DNA of 64,000 bases, from contig MCGE01000009.1 in NCBI GenBank assembly GCA_002105175.1, positions 806,001 through 870,000 on the forward strand, given 5' to 3'. The DNA is from Absidia repens (taxonomy: Eukaryota > Mucoromycota > Mucoromycetes > Mucorales > Cunninghamellaceae). Of the stretch, positions 24,156-34,381 are shown in pieces. Made by a program: the position numbers and the translations under genes. The notes beneath the pieces are model-generated. The model saw only the letters and a program-made list of their open reading frames with translations, had not been told where the DNA came from and ran no database searches. How positions within the stretch are numbered: the first letter of the stretch is position 1; each line of letters opens with the position of its first letter.

Positions 24156-25520
24156 TCCTTGAATTCCCTTCCTCCATCTCCTTGGTTGACACTTTGTTTT
24201 ATCGATAATATTGTTTTATTTTTTATGTCAGTTGATTTATTGCTTTCAATAAACTATGCAGATCAAATATTTTATAAAAAATGGAATAATAAACGAGTAT
24301 ATGATATTTGAATTTTTCTAATGTACGATGAGTATTATTTGGCAACCACTTGCTCTCATAAATATTTAGTCAATGTCCCAGTGCATGAGATCGAGACTGG
24401 CTTCCGCTGAAATATTTTCACTCCGACCCACATAATTTATAAATTCCCCTATTCTCTTATCTTTCTTTCTTTTCCTTTTTTCCTCTCTTTTTTTTTCAGG
24501 ATCTGAAGTTCATCGAAGGCTCATTGGGATACTGGCAATCTAGAATTAGTGTTAGAACTTGAATTAGGGGCATTTTAAAAAATGCAATACAATTATCATG
24601 GGAAAACCCTTTCATTTTGGATCTAGAGTCTGGTGCACCCTCCCATTAGACTTCATTTTAGAATATTGTTAGGGAACCGTCATTAGCTTAGCATCGTTTT
24701 AGCCGTCATAGTTGATATCACCTCTGAATAAAATATGTCTTGTCTTTTTACCATTGGTATCGCTTATACAATTTACTTTGTTCACAATCGCCCCTTACTC
24801 TTTAGATTTAGCATCGACCATCTCAGTTTATACTTACGTTTCGTACGCTTCAATAAACTATGTCTTGTCTTTTACCGTTAGCCTCGCTTAAACTTTTTAC
24901 TTTGATCCCTAATTACAAACGCCTTTTTGTCTTCAGATTAGTACCGGTCATCTCAGTTTATAGTTATTTTGTTGTATGCTTCAGTAAACTAGTCTTGTCT
25001 CTTTACCGTTAATCTTGCATATACTTTGAAGTTTTTGTATGCTTTAATAAAATATATGTTCCTTCGTTTCTATCGACCGCTCATCCTTGTACTATTCGAA
25101 TAGTGCGAGGATGGTAGTTTCTTTGGTATCAGATAGCTGAGACTGCTGAGTTGAGTTAGCGTCAATGAATACAGGCACACAGCAATTTTTCTTCTTTATT
25201 TATTTAAATTGAAGTGAGGCTTGTCTAAATACTTGCGCTGTAGGTTTGCTGTAATTTTCGCTACACTCTATGAAAATGATTGCAAGGTATCACTATACTG
25301 TTGCTTCAGTTTCAAATCGACAAGTTTTTTCATTCCACCCGATATCTTGTCATGCACATGGATATTTTTCATTTCAATATTTCTGAATTCGGTATTAAAA
25401 CAAGTAGATACTTCCCATTTCAAGTTCCCTTTGATTTTCTTTTAGGCAAAAAGCCAATGCATTCGTTATATTTTATTTTTGATTGTGACAGAAAAAAGAG
25501 AAAAGGAAGAGGGCATGTGT
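24156..25520. other. Intergenic region with repeat relative G and serial poly(A) modules
   Basis: Starts with the 3' UTR of the DUF1399 gene (AATAAA at 24248-24253). Most of the rest is relative G of the dispersed repeat (24430-25060). The remaining 25060-25520 shows no gene; it is the 3' flank of the minus-strand cysteine-rich gene. Confidence 0.5.
24430..25060 (+). repeat. Diverged dispersed-repeat relative G, with tandem poly(A)-signal units
   Basis: Related to 19560-19860 and, in reverse, to copies A-E. After the conserved block (CATGGGAAAACCCTTTCATT near 24600) there are four successive units of roughly 100-120 bases, each ending in a variant of CTTCAATAAACTATGTCTTG followed by TTTACCGTTAG-like sequence (near 24724, 24850, 24980 and 25045). 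AATAAA or a one-base variant is present in each unit. No open frame. Confidence 0.65.
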
Positions 25521-25985
25521 TTAATAATAGTCGCCAAAATCACATTCTTGACCGTTAGGACAACAGCCTTCACGGCCATGGGGACCAGTGACACATCGGT
25601 AATCTCGAGGGCAGCATGTACCGGGTGTATCACAGCATTCACCTCCCATAGGGCAGCAGTGACTATCGGGGCAAACACCATAACCAGCATGACAAAAGTT
25701 ATGTGCCTATGATCATGCAAAGTAACAGAATGAGAAAAAAAAAAAAAAAAAACCACAAAATAAAAGAAAGCGTTACCTTGGGGACACGGTGGGCTTGAAG
25801 AATTTTCTCACCCTGGATAACGGCTATGGGACTGACTTTGGCAGCTAGCGGGAGAGAGAGAAAGAAAACGAAGAATTAAAGTTCCTCTTTTTTAAAAAAC
25901 CTTCATTTCTTGACTTACATTCAGCGTGGATCAAACCAATTATGCTGAATACAGCGACTAGGTAAAAGAAAAATACGTTGCTCAT
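25521..25985 (-). CDS. Small cysteine-rich secreted protein (granulin-like spacing)
   Basis: Predicted extracellular protein of 106 aa; role unknown. Exons 25919-25985, 25777-25844, 25521-25706 join in frame. The first exon is almost exactly a signal peptide: MSNVFFFYLVAVFSIIGLIHA, a hydrophobic core ending in a small residue. The mature part has 12 cysteines in the order C-x6-C-x4-CC-x5-CC-x5-CC-x5-C-x9-CC-x5-C, with four CC pairs, which resembles granulin modules but is not a strict match. The segment CCPMGGECCDTPGTCC is typical of fungal secreted CC-rich proteins. A TATATAAT box on the minus strand at 26064-26071 lies about 80 bases before the ATG. It could be a cell-wall or host-facing protein; there is no evidence here for toxicity or for a specific partner. 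Confidence 0.8.
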
Positions 25986-28900
25986 GATGGAATTTTAAAA
26001 AAAAATATAGTGATAGTAATGAAGTATGGAACAAATACAAAAGAAAAAGGCTTCCTTGAAGGGATTATATATACTTTTTTTTTCCCTCTTTCTCTCATGC
26101 AACTGATTTAAAATACATATCATACGGAAACCGTCATTTCCATTTTCACCATCCGTCACTAGATGAGAATTGAATTATTCTTTCTATCATATCGCGAAGC
26201 ATTGCACAAGGCTCGATTTTTTTTTTCCCCTTGGCATATGCTACTGAGGGACTAAGGTTATTTTTGTGCAGGTGCAAATAGAAGCATGAATGTACATATT
26301 TAGGAACATGATATGTGTACAATATATTATTTCAATGTGTGGAGAATGTAGGTGATAGAATGAATTCATGCCAATAGGGAAACCCGAGAGCGCATAGTTC
26401 TGACTTTAACACAGTTGATAGATCAGTGGTGTCCCCTCCCTTTTTTCATCTGAATTGAACCTCCGACCCCCCCTTGATTATATTATTTGACACAAACAGG
26501 CGTTATTTTTGGGAAATGGTTTAAAATCATACTTGGAGAAATAAATTTTGCTGATAAGAATATATCTGCCATTGGTTGATTGATTAAACTCTCTTGATTA
26601 TTTTTTTTTTTTAAAAAAAAAGAACGCTAAGCATGTTTTGTAAATAGCAATATTGAGTTATGTCGTGAATTCCGCATATCATAAATTCATTTCCTCCTCA
26701 TCTATTATTTCTCGAAAATAGAAAGTGAAATGTAGTATTTATGATGCATTTCAGCAAGAACGTAAGCAAAAATTTTATGGCTGCCATTTGTATCTTCAAT
26801 TTTAAAACATTCCTACACTCCAAACACATTGTTCTGATGGATATCAAGGAAAAAGGTTGTTAAAGTGTGGTTTTTGACGAAGTGAGACGCTCATCCCCGC
26901 CAATTTCCACCTTAACATGTGTTCCCTTGGGGGCTCAACTGACTTTAGTTCGAGTGTCTTTTTTATATTATAGCACATGTAAAAATAACAAGCTGGATAT
27001 ATACATTATACCCGGTTTACCGGGTGTTATCGCAGACGGCATAATGTCGATTGATTGATATGAATGGCAGAACATAGGTAGCGCACCTTCGTTCATATCA
27101 AGTAACCTAGAATTTTCAACCAATCATTTATAAAAACAAATGCTGTGCAATATGCTCCATAGCAGCGGTTACACACGCAGCACGACCTAGATTCATTTAT
27201 ATAACTGGTGGAGCAAAGATATGGTTATCTTGGATGGTAAATGATCTAGGACTTGCAATGAGCGCTTGAGCCTTTAAAGGAAAAAGAATCATACTGGGTG
27301 GATTAAAGAGCAAGTGTCTGGTAATTCAATTATAAAAACATAGCAACATTATACACTACATGGTGGATCGTAGTATGATGAATAAAAAGTCGTATTTTAT
27401 TGAAGCATATTGGTAGGTACTAAAACTAAAGGCGTGGGGTCCATTGTAACAAGGATTCTAATGGAAGGATCTATTGGCGGAATGAGGGAGGTTAGAGTAA
27501 GATTTGAGGAATGGTCAACGCTAATCTAAAAGAAGTTGTAAAATGAAAACTAATAAAATGTACAATACAAGCATGATAAAATATAAACAATATCTGTAAT
27601 CAAAGCAGAACCATGATCAACAGTTATCAAAACATAAAAAGGGAATCTGTTGTACAAGACATGAGAGGAATCAATGGGACAGCTTTCAATGAAGTGAGTA
27701 AAAAGAGATATTTTTTATTCAAAAGCAGATACGAACTATGGCCAACTAACACTAAACTAAGCTAATGATGATTCCACAAAGCCAACTAAATGGTGGTTCT
27801 AAATCCTAGATCCAACATGAAAGGGGTTCCCCATGCATCTTGTAATCCCTGAGCTGGAAACCCTTCTAAACTAGTCCTGATACTGATCTAAGTCCAACAT
27901 TACCCCATAGGAGTTGAAATGGTGAAGAATTAAGAACAAAAAAGAGAAGGAAAAAGAAAAGAAAGAGCTAAAAAATTAAAATTGGGAGTAAATATTCACG
28001 TGGGCGGGATTTGAAATGGTTTTAAGCCTTTTTTTTTTACCAACCACTGGCAGGTATTTAGTCTACACGTATAACATTTCTTCTTTTTTATATTATTAAT
28101 AATCTTGCTGAACTGCACCATAACGATTATTCATGGATAGAAAACTATAAAGAAGTGATGAATCATGTAAGTATGGTTATTGCCCAATTCTATAATCAAT
28201 CAATAGAGATAGATGATCTAGATTCGACTGTAAATAGAAATACGTTTGATTGACATTCTACCCGCCTCCCCCCAAATAGGTTGGGCAAGCTGAAAAAACA
28301 AGAAGTTCAAACTTCAGACAGAAATATATAAGATAAATTTTCTGCTTCTTCCCTGATGAGTAGATGCGTCCATACATGAGGGGAAAAAAAGGGAAAGTAT
28401 TCAAATACTCTGCGGGAGGCGATGGGAAGGAAATACTACCGATTTGACCCCGTCAGTCAGTGATGGGCACATTTGACGCCCTTTTTGTGACAGCAAAAAT
28501 ATGAGGTGATGGTGTCACTCCAGATCTTTGGCGCACCCCAAGATTTGACAAGTTTCATTGCGGGGTTTCTTGGGACTATATAATTTTTTTCTCATCTTTT
28601 TTCCTCTTCTTTTTCCTCTTCTTTTTTCTCAACACTTTTTTTTTTTTTAAAAAAAATACATATATCCATATACCCGCCCTGTCTTCTGTTGATTTGCCTG
28701 TCGTATCCTCTTTCTCCCACCTTTATACCTTCCTCTGCAGACCTTTTCAGACAATTTACTGTTTTCTATATACCAGGTCTGTAGAATCCTCGGTGGGAGT
28801 TTCCCAAAAAAAAAAAAAAAAAAAAAAAAAAATTAAAAAAGAGTAGGTAAATCTCAGGGATGGGGCCATACCGCCTTCCCTCCTTGGTGTCCGCTAGTGA

Positions 28901-29648
28901 ATATATACCCTCCCGCACAAGGCTCGGCTTGGTAAGTGCCGTTTTCCTTCCAGTCTCTTTTTTTTTTTTTTCTCACAAGGTCTTTTTTTTTTTTTTTTTT
29001 TTTTTTTGGGTAGATGCTGCATCTTTTTTTCCGTTGTACCATCCAGCCGTGGCCTTGTGTGGTGTGTGCCTTCCTGGTGTGTGATTGATATACCCCTCAA
29101 GGAGAAAGACGGTCTTTGCCTCTCTTATACCCCCCTCTTCTTTTTCTCCCAAAAAAGAGGGAAATGCTTTGGTTCCTATCCGGTCGAAGTACAAATAGGC
29201 TTTTTACAAAAATTGTATTTTGTAAATAAAAAAAAAAAGTGTTGCCACCATACCCAACATCACCCTCCGCCTACCTCACTTATTTTTATTTGTAATAAAT
29301 TCACCCCCCTATTATACCTTATTTTATTGTTTTTTGTTTTTGTTTTTGTTTTTCAAAGTGATGGAAACGATCGATCGGATCGATCACACTTTCAAGTGAC
29401 TTGGAAATTTTTATTTGTGTTTGAGGAATTTGGGCGTTCAAAATTTTTTTGTTGTGGGCGGGAGAGAGAGAAAGTCTGCGAATATTATCAATTGTGAATT
29501 GGGCCACTTGCGGCGTTTCAATATGGTTTTGTTGTGTGTGTGTGTGTGTGTGGTAAAAAAAAAAAAAAGACACTGGGCACTCTTTTTTCTTTCGTTTCCT
29601 TTTTCTCTTCTTTCCGCACATTCACCTTCCACATATTACAAAGATATC
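25986..29648. other. Gene-poor region, 3.7 kb, with repeat copy B
   Basis: Promoter of the cysteine-rich gene at the left end, repeat copy B at 27148-28016, then about 1.6 kb of pyrimidine-rich DNA upstream of LSM3. Around 28575-28640 a TATATAAT box is followed by a long C/T tract as in an active promoter, and 28861-29085 contains a small splice-like open frame of 49 codons that I do not recognise (see findings). No protein gene is supported. Confidence 0.45.
27148..28016 (-). repeat. Dispersed repeat family, copy B
   Basis: Full-length-looking copy. The head on the minus strand is CACGTG at 27997-28002 with GGCGGGATTTGAAATGG beside it on the plus strand. The conserved block CATGCATCTTGTAATCCCTG is at 27832-27851, and TTTTATTCAAAAGCAGA and TTTTATTGAAGCATATTGG mark the two poly(A)-signal modules as seen from the plus strand. 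Its far end, near TAGCAGCGGTTACACACGCA (27162-27181), also matches copy D. Confidence 0.8.
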
Positions 29649-30175
29649 ATGGCTGATACTCTCCATCCTAATGCTGATGTAGGTGCTGTAGAAGAACCTT
29701 TGGATCTAGTACGATTATCATTAGACGAAAGAATCTATGTCAAACTTCGTGGTGATCGTGAATTGCGAGGTGTACTACATGTAAGGTCATCTTTTATTGT
29801 TCTGTTTTTGCGCGTTTTCCCACTCACAGCCTCTTCTTTTGTTTTAGGCCTATGATGGACATTTGAATATGGTACTTGGTAATGTTGAGGAAACAATTAC
29901 CATTGTTGATGTGAACGAAGATACGTATCAAGAAATCATTAGAGTAAGTGTTCTTTCTTGTATCCAAACGGGAGATTATTTTGGTATGTATTTTACTAAA
30001 TCTTTTCTTCCTTTTATAGACCGTAAAACGAACCTTCGATATGCTCTTTGTCCGTGGTGATGGTGTGATTTTGGTAAGTTTTTTTTTGAGATAGGATGTG
30101 GAACCTTGTATCATTATTGTAAACTTGACCGTTGATTTCTGTTATGTATAGGTATCGCCACCCTCCAGAGCATAA
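29649..30175 (+). CDS. LSM3: U6 snRNA-associated Sm-like protein LSm3
   Basis: Subunit of the LSm2-8 ring on U6 snRNA (nucleus) and the LSm1-7 ring in mRNA decay (cytoplasm). Four exons, 29649-29780, 29848-29943, 30020-30073, 30152-30175, give 101 aa, the usual size. The sequence closely follows LSm3 orthologues: [20 protein letters not shown] (Sm1 motif start), [20 protein letters not shown], and [15 protein letters not shown] (Sm2 motif). The last exon encodes only eight codons including stop. Poly(A) signal AATAAA at 30256-30261. Confidence 0.97.
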
Positions 30176-30594
30176 TCCTATCTACGAACTTATATCTGCA
30201 CCCTACCCGTACCCGTCTTAGTCTTATTGCATCTAGTTCTTTTTTTTTTTTCTACAATAAACAATATATGATGAAATTTGAATACTACTATTTGAAGTGA
30301 TGTGATGATGGCTAGACACTGGCTGATGGCGGCAATTGAAACCGACTGGCTTTGGATTTTTTTGTTTTAGTGCAAAGGGAATCAATTCCAACGCCATATA
30401 TTCGCGGGAACCACATTGATATCGACTTTTTTTCTTTCCCTCTACTTATATCAACGACTTGGTAATATAACTCAACAGAGCATGAAAAAGGCAAAATAGG
30501 AACAACACCTTGGATGGATCTATGGTAGATAGATGAAACCAATGGATGGATGAATGAATGGATGGATGGATAAGGATTGCACTGCGCTCACACT

Positions 30595-30627
<33 letters not shown>

Positions 30628-30632
30628 TAGCC
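30176..30632. other. Spacer and 5' region of the P2 gene
   Basis: LSM3 3' UTR, then sequence upstream of the ribosomal P2 gene. A (GGAT)n-like run lies near 30541-30571. The stretch 30598-30630 is a T tract ending in GTAG only two bases before the P2 ATG, which looks like the 3' end of a 5' UTR intron; the matching donor was not located with confidence. Confidence 0.4.
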
Positions 30633-31051
30633 ATGAAGTATCTCGCTGCTTATCTTCTCCTCACCACCGGCGGTAAAGCCAACCCCACTGCTGATGATGT
30701 CAAGAACATCTTGAACACCGTTGGTGCCGAAATCGATGAAGAACGTGTTTCCTCTTTGATTGCCGCTTTGGCCGATAAGGATGCTGCCCAACTTTTGGAA
30801 GAAGGCAAGGAAAAGATGGCCTCTGTGCCCACTGGTGGCGCTGTGGCTGCTGCTGGTGGCGCTGCCGCTGCCGGTGCTGCTTCCGACGCTCCTGCTGAAC
30901 AAGCCAAGGAAGAAGAAAAGGAAGAATCTGACGACGTAAGTAGCTTTCGCATCTTTCTTTCATCTTGCCGCATTTATTTTTTCTTTCTAACGTCTCCCCT
31001 GGTTTTTTTTTGTTTTTTCTGTAGGATATGGGCTTCGGTCTCTTTGATTAA
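30633..31051 (+). CDS. RPP2: 60S acidic ribosomal protein P2
   Basis: Stalk protein of the large ribosomal subunit that recruits translation GTPases. Exons 30633-30935 and 31025-31051 give 109 aa, the standard size. Seen: start MKYLAAYLLLTTGG, helical dimerisation region with ADDVKNILNTVGAEIDEER, Ala/Gly hinge, acidic EEEKEESDD, and the invariant C-terminal end DDDMGFGLFD, which is split by the intron so that the second exon encodes only DMGFGLFD. P2 rather than P1 because of the MKYLAAYLL start. AATAAA at 31127-31132. The neighbouring Sfp1-like gene on the opposite strand belongs to a family known in yeast to control ribosomal protein genes; the adjacency may be chance. Confidence 0.97.
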
Positions 31052-31595
31052 ATCAATCACACCTCCTCCTCTTAGTCTATCCCCACTATCCCCAACCCTT
31101 TCATCCATTTTTATTTTATTTTTATTAATAAAGACCATTTCAAACAAATCAAAACAAAATATATATATATGTATATTCATCATACACAAAAGACCCTCGT
31201 TCATGCAACGGGACTTGAATCTTTTAATTAGTTTTTTTTATTTTTTATTTGAATAAGGAATATGTATATAAAAATAGAAAGGATAAATAAAAAACAGATA
31301 TATAATATATATAAAGTATATATAAAAGATCATAAAGGGGTGTACGTGCGTGCGTGTGAATACGAAATGAAGATGGAATAAAATAAAAACAAGTCGTGTG
31401 TTTTGTGTTTTGTGTTTTGTGTGTGCGTGAGAGAGAGTCAATGTATAGGTAGGCGAGGAGATGGACAAATGAGGGGATCAATTCTATTAACTGTTTTAAA
31501 TAAGAGGCATATATGAAGGGTAGGAGGTAAAACAAAAAACAAAAACAAAAAAAGAGAAGAAAAAAAAGAATAGCTACACTAGAGGGAAAAACGGG
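31052..31595. other. Convergent 3' spacer
   Basis: Lies between the 3' ends of the P2 gene and the minus-strand zinc-finger gene. AT-rich, with tandem TTTTGTG units near 31398-31421. No gene. Confidence 0.45.
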
Positions 31596-32964
31596 CTAAA
31601 AGATGTTATCACGTCTTGGTTGGAATTGATCTTGTTGTTGTTGTTGCTGTCGATGAAGTTGCTGCTGCTGCTGTTGCTGTTGTTGTTGTTGGTGCTGCTG
31701 CTGTTGTTGTTGGTACGTCAAAGTGGGCATGGGATGAGAAGGCATAGAAGGCAATGGGATAGGATGAGGATGCTGTTGTAAAGTAGGAGTGGGATGCTGC
31801 TGATGACGCGTGGAGGAAGAAGGGGGTGCGGAAGAAGAATAATGATGATTTAAAAGAGTAGGCGACGGCTTAGCGTGCTGCTGCTGCTGTTGTTGTTGTT
31901 GCTGTTGCTGTTGCTGTTGTGATAAACCATGGGGAGGATACGACGGCGGTCGATTCATCAGTGTAGGTGAAGATGAATGGACTTGCTGCATATTTCCATG
32001 AGGCGATGCATATTGACGATGAACAAGACTAGGCGATGCTTGTTGTTGCGGTGGTGGCTGTTGTTGTAAACCATGGGGTGAAGAAGATGAATATGGGTTC
32101 ATGTGCGTCATATGTGTCGTCGCGCCGGTCGGTGTTGGTGGTGGTTGCTGTTGCTGTTGTGGTGGTTGTACACTGTGTGAATGAGTATGATGATACCGTA
32201 ATCCATTGGCTGTTCGATACGCTTTCTTACACCCAGGCACATCGCATCGATAGTTTTTCCCAACATCTTCACCTGGAGTTGCAATTCCATGTCCTGACGA
32301 ACCTTTCGCTTCCCGTAAATGATACTGCAGACCGTTGATGTTTTTGTACCGTTTTGAGCACCCAGGCATGGCACATCGATAAGGTTTGTCCACACCACCA
32401 ATAGGTCCGCCACCACCACCAGGGCCACTATCCATCGGTGAGGGATGCGCGCTTTTCATATGATAAAACAGTCCATTGGAGACTGGAAAGTGGGCAAAAC
32501 AATGAGGGACCCCACAGCCATACGGACTAATCCCAGGTGCAAACTCTTGTTGATCGTAATCTGGTTGTCCACGTCGTTCCATATTAGGTTGCTGAGTTGC
32601 TGGAGGTGGTTGTTGCTGACGGTGAGGTGCGTGTAGCTGTTGCTGTTGATGTTGCTGTTGCTGCTGATATTGTGCTAAGGTAGCCGTTCCTTGTGATAAA
32701 TGGGTATGATCATTTCTATCGTCCCACCGTAAAGAAGAATCACTACCATGAATACTATTTTCTTTTCCCCAATTCCTGACCTTCTCCTACTTACCGAATA
32801 GGGGATCCTTGCGTCGAGTTTGGTGTACTCAATAACGATGAATTCAAAGGTGGTAATGTGGTTGGTAATTCATTAGATACACCAGAGCCATGGATTATGC
32901 TGCTGATATCAATGGGATTGTATACCTGATTCTGATTCGGTTGTTGCTGTTGTTGCTGCTGCGA

Positions 32965-33000
<36 letters not shown>

Positions 33001-33287
33001 TGGAGACATGACCATTTCCTGTGCGCCCAACTATTAAAAATAAAACGTGTACATAATACATACAAATATATATAGAAGGTCAATAGATACATTCCAACTA
33101 TTTGAGCAACGCCGTGAGTAAACTTACAGTGCTATAACGTAAACTGGTATTATATGTTTGCTGCTGTTTAATGAGTTGAGGAGATTGTTGCGGTTGCTGT
33201 TGCCTGTAGGGGTATGAAGACGACCCATTGACTATGTTTGATGGCGACATGGCATTATGCTGTTGTTGTTGCTGCTGCTGCTGCTGC

Positions 33288-33329
<42 letters not shown>

Positions 33330-33542
33330 GATATATAATCATAAGAAGGTATGGATCCTGAAGCACTCATAGAGTTTGCAGGTGCTGACGATGAAGGAGG
33401 ACGTGCTTGTGGTTGGGGTTGTGCTGGACTAGCTGCTGCTGCTACTGCCTGTTGTTGCGCTACTACTGCCTGCTGTGCTGCAGCAGCAGCTTCTTGTTGC
33501 TGATAAGGTGAGACGGAGTATGGCATGGACGAAGGTCGAGGC

Positions 33543-33578
<36 letters not shown>

Positions 33579-33862
33579 GCTTGTAATTGATGCGACTGCG
33601 TTGGTGTTTCTGGAAAAGAAGATGGTCGTTGTTCATTGGATTCACCATAATTATATATATGATGGTACTATATTAAAAAAAGAAAAAAAAAAAAAAGAGA
33701 AAGGAAAAAAAGTAAAAAAAGCAAAAGCACAAAAAAAAAAGAGGTAAATAAACGAAGAATTTTTTTTAATATAATCCTGTTTGGATCCCACCCCTTGCCA
33801 CCCATCTTTCATCCCAACCCATCCGAAGTTCAAAAACATAAAGACATCTATTTGCTTACCAT
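31596..33862 (-). CDS. Sfp1-like C2H2 zinc-finger transcription factor, polyglutamine-rich
   Basis: Probable nuclear DNA-binding regulator. Exons 33860-33862, 33128-33667, 32795-33030, 31596-32754 give 645 aa in frame. The first coding exon is just the ATG, followed by a 192-nt intron. The N-terminal half has several long polyglutamine runs (CAA/CAG mixed, e.g. around 33260-33330 and 32940-33000). Three C2H2 fingers follow: YGCGVPHCFAHFPVSNGLFY, YRCAMPGCSKRYKNINGLQY and YRCDVPGCKKAYRTANGLRY, each with the pattern C-x4-C then NGL-x-YH. The phrase KRYKNINGLQYH is characteristic of Sfp1-type split zinc fingers, which regulate ribosomal protein genes and cell size in yeast. The C-terminus is again Gln/His/Pro-rich. 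The family link to Sfp1 is moderately sure; the regulatory role is inferred. Confidence 0.8.
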
Positions 33863-34381
33863 GATCTTTCTTTAGCTGTGTATTTTTATTTTTTTTATTT
33901 TTGGCTGGATCCCAATAATCACGACAAGTCAAATAAAAAAAAAAAAAAAGAGAAAGAGGGACTAAAATTGGGTGCGCGTTACTGGGGTTCGTTTTCAACC
34001 GAAGGGGGGGGAGAAAAAAAAATTCAAAAAAAAGTACAGGCGGAGTTGAAAACCCTACCTGCTAATACAATACAGACATTGGCGGAAGGATGTGTGAATA
34101 CATATTTATTAAAAAAAAAAGGGGTGCGCGGCGAAAGGACAGGCTATGACTAAGAGTAAATGATAGATGACGGGGAGAGGGTGGTATGGGAAGGAGAGTG
34201 AGAGATTGAGGGTGTGTGTGTGTGTGACAAAGAAAATGCTATAAAAAATATATGAGAACATCTAGAAACAACAACAAAAATGAAATGGTAAAATAAATAA
34301 TAAAATACAAAACTGAGAGAGAAGGGGAGAGAATGTGTGTGTGTGTGTGTGTGTGTGTGTTCGTATGTGTGAGTTTTTGCG
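33863..34381. other. Spacer between the zinc-finger and kinase genes
   Basis: Purine-rich 5' flank of the zinc-finger gene and 3' flank of the kinase gene. (GT)n microsatellites at about 34212-34226 and 34334-34360. No gene. Confidence 0.45.

Noticed and set aside
26867..27058. 63-codon plus-strand frame
   Set aside because: No homology recognised and no neighbouring exons; located in repeat-flanking DNA.
31238..31535. Overlapping minus-strand frames rich in Tyr/Ile/His
   Set aside because: They lie in the AT-rich spacer between convergent genes and consist of low-complexity sequence.
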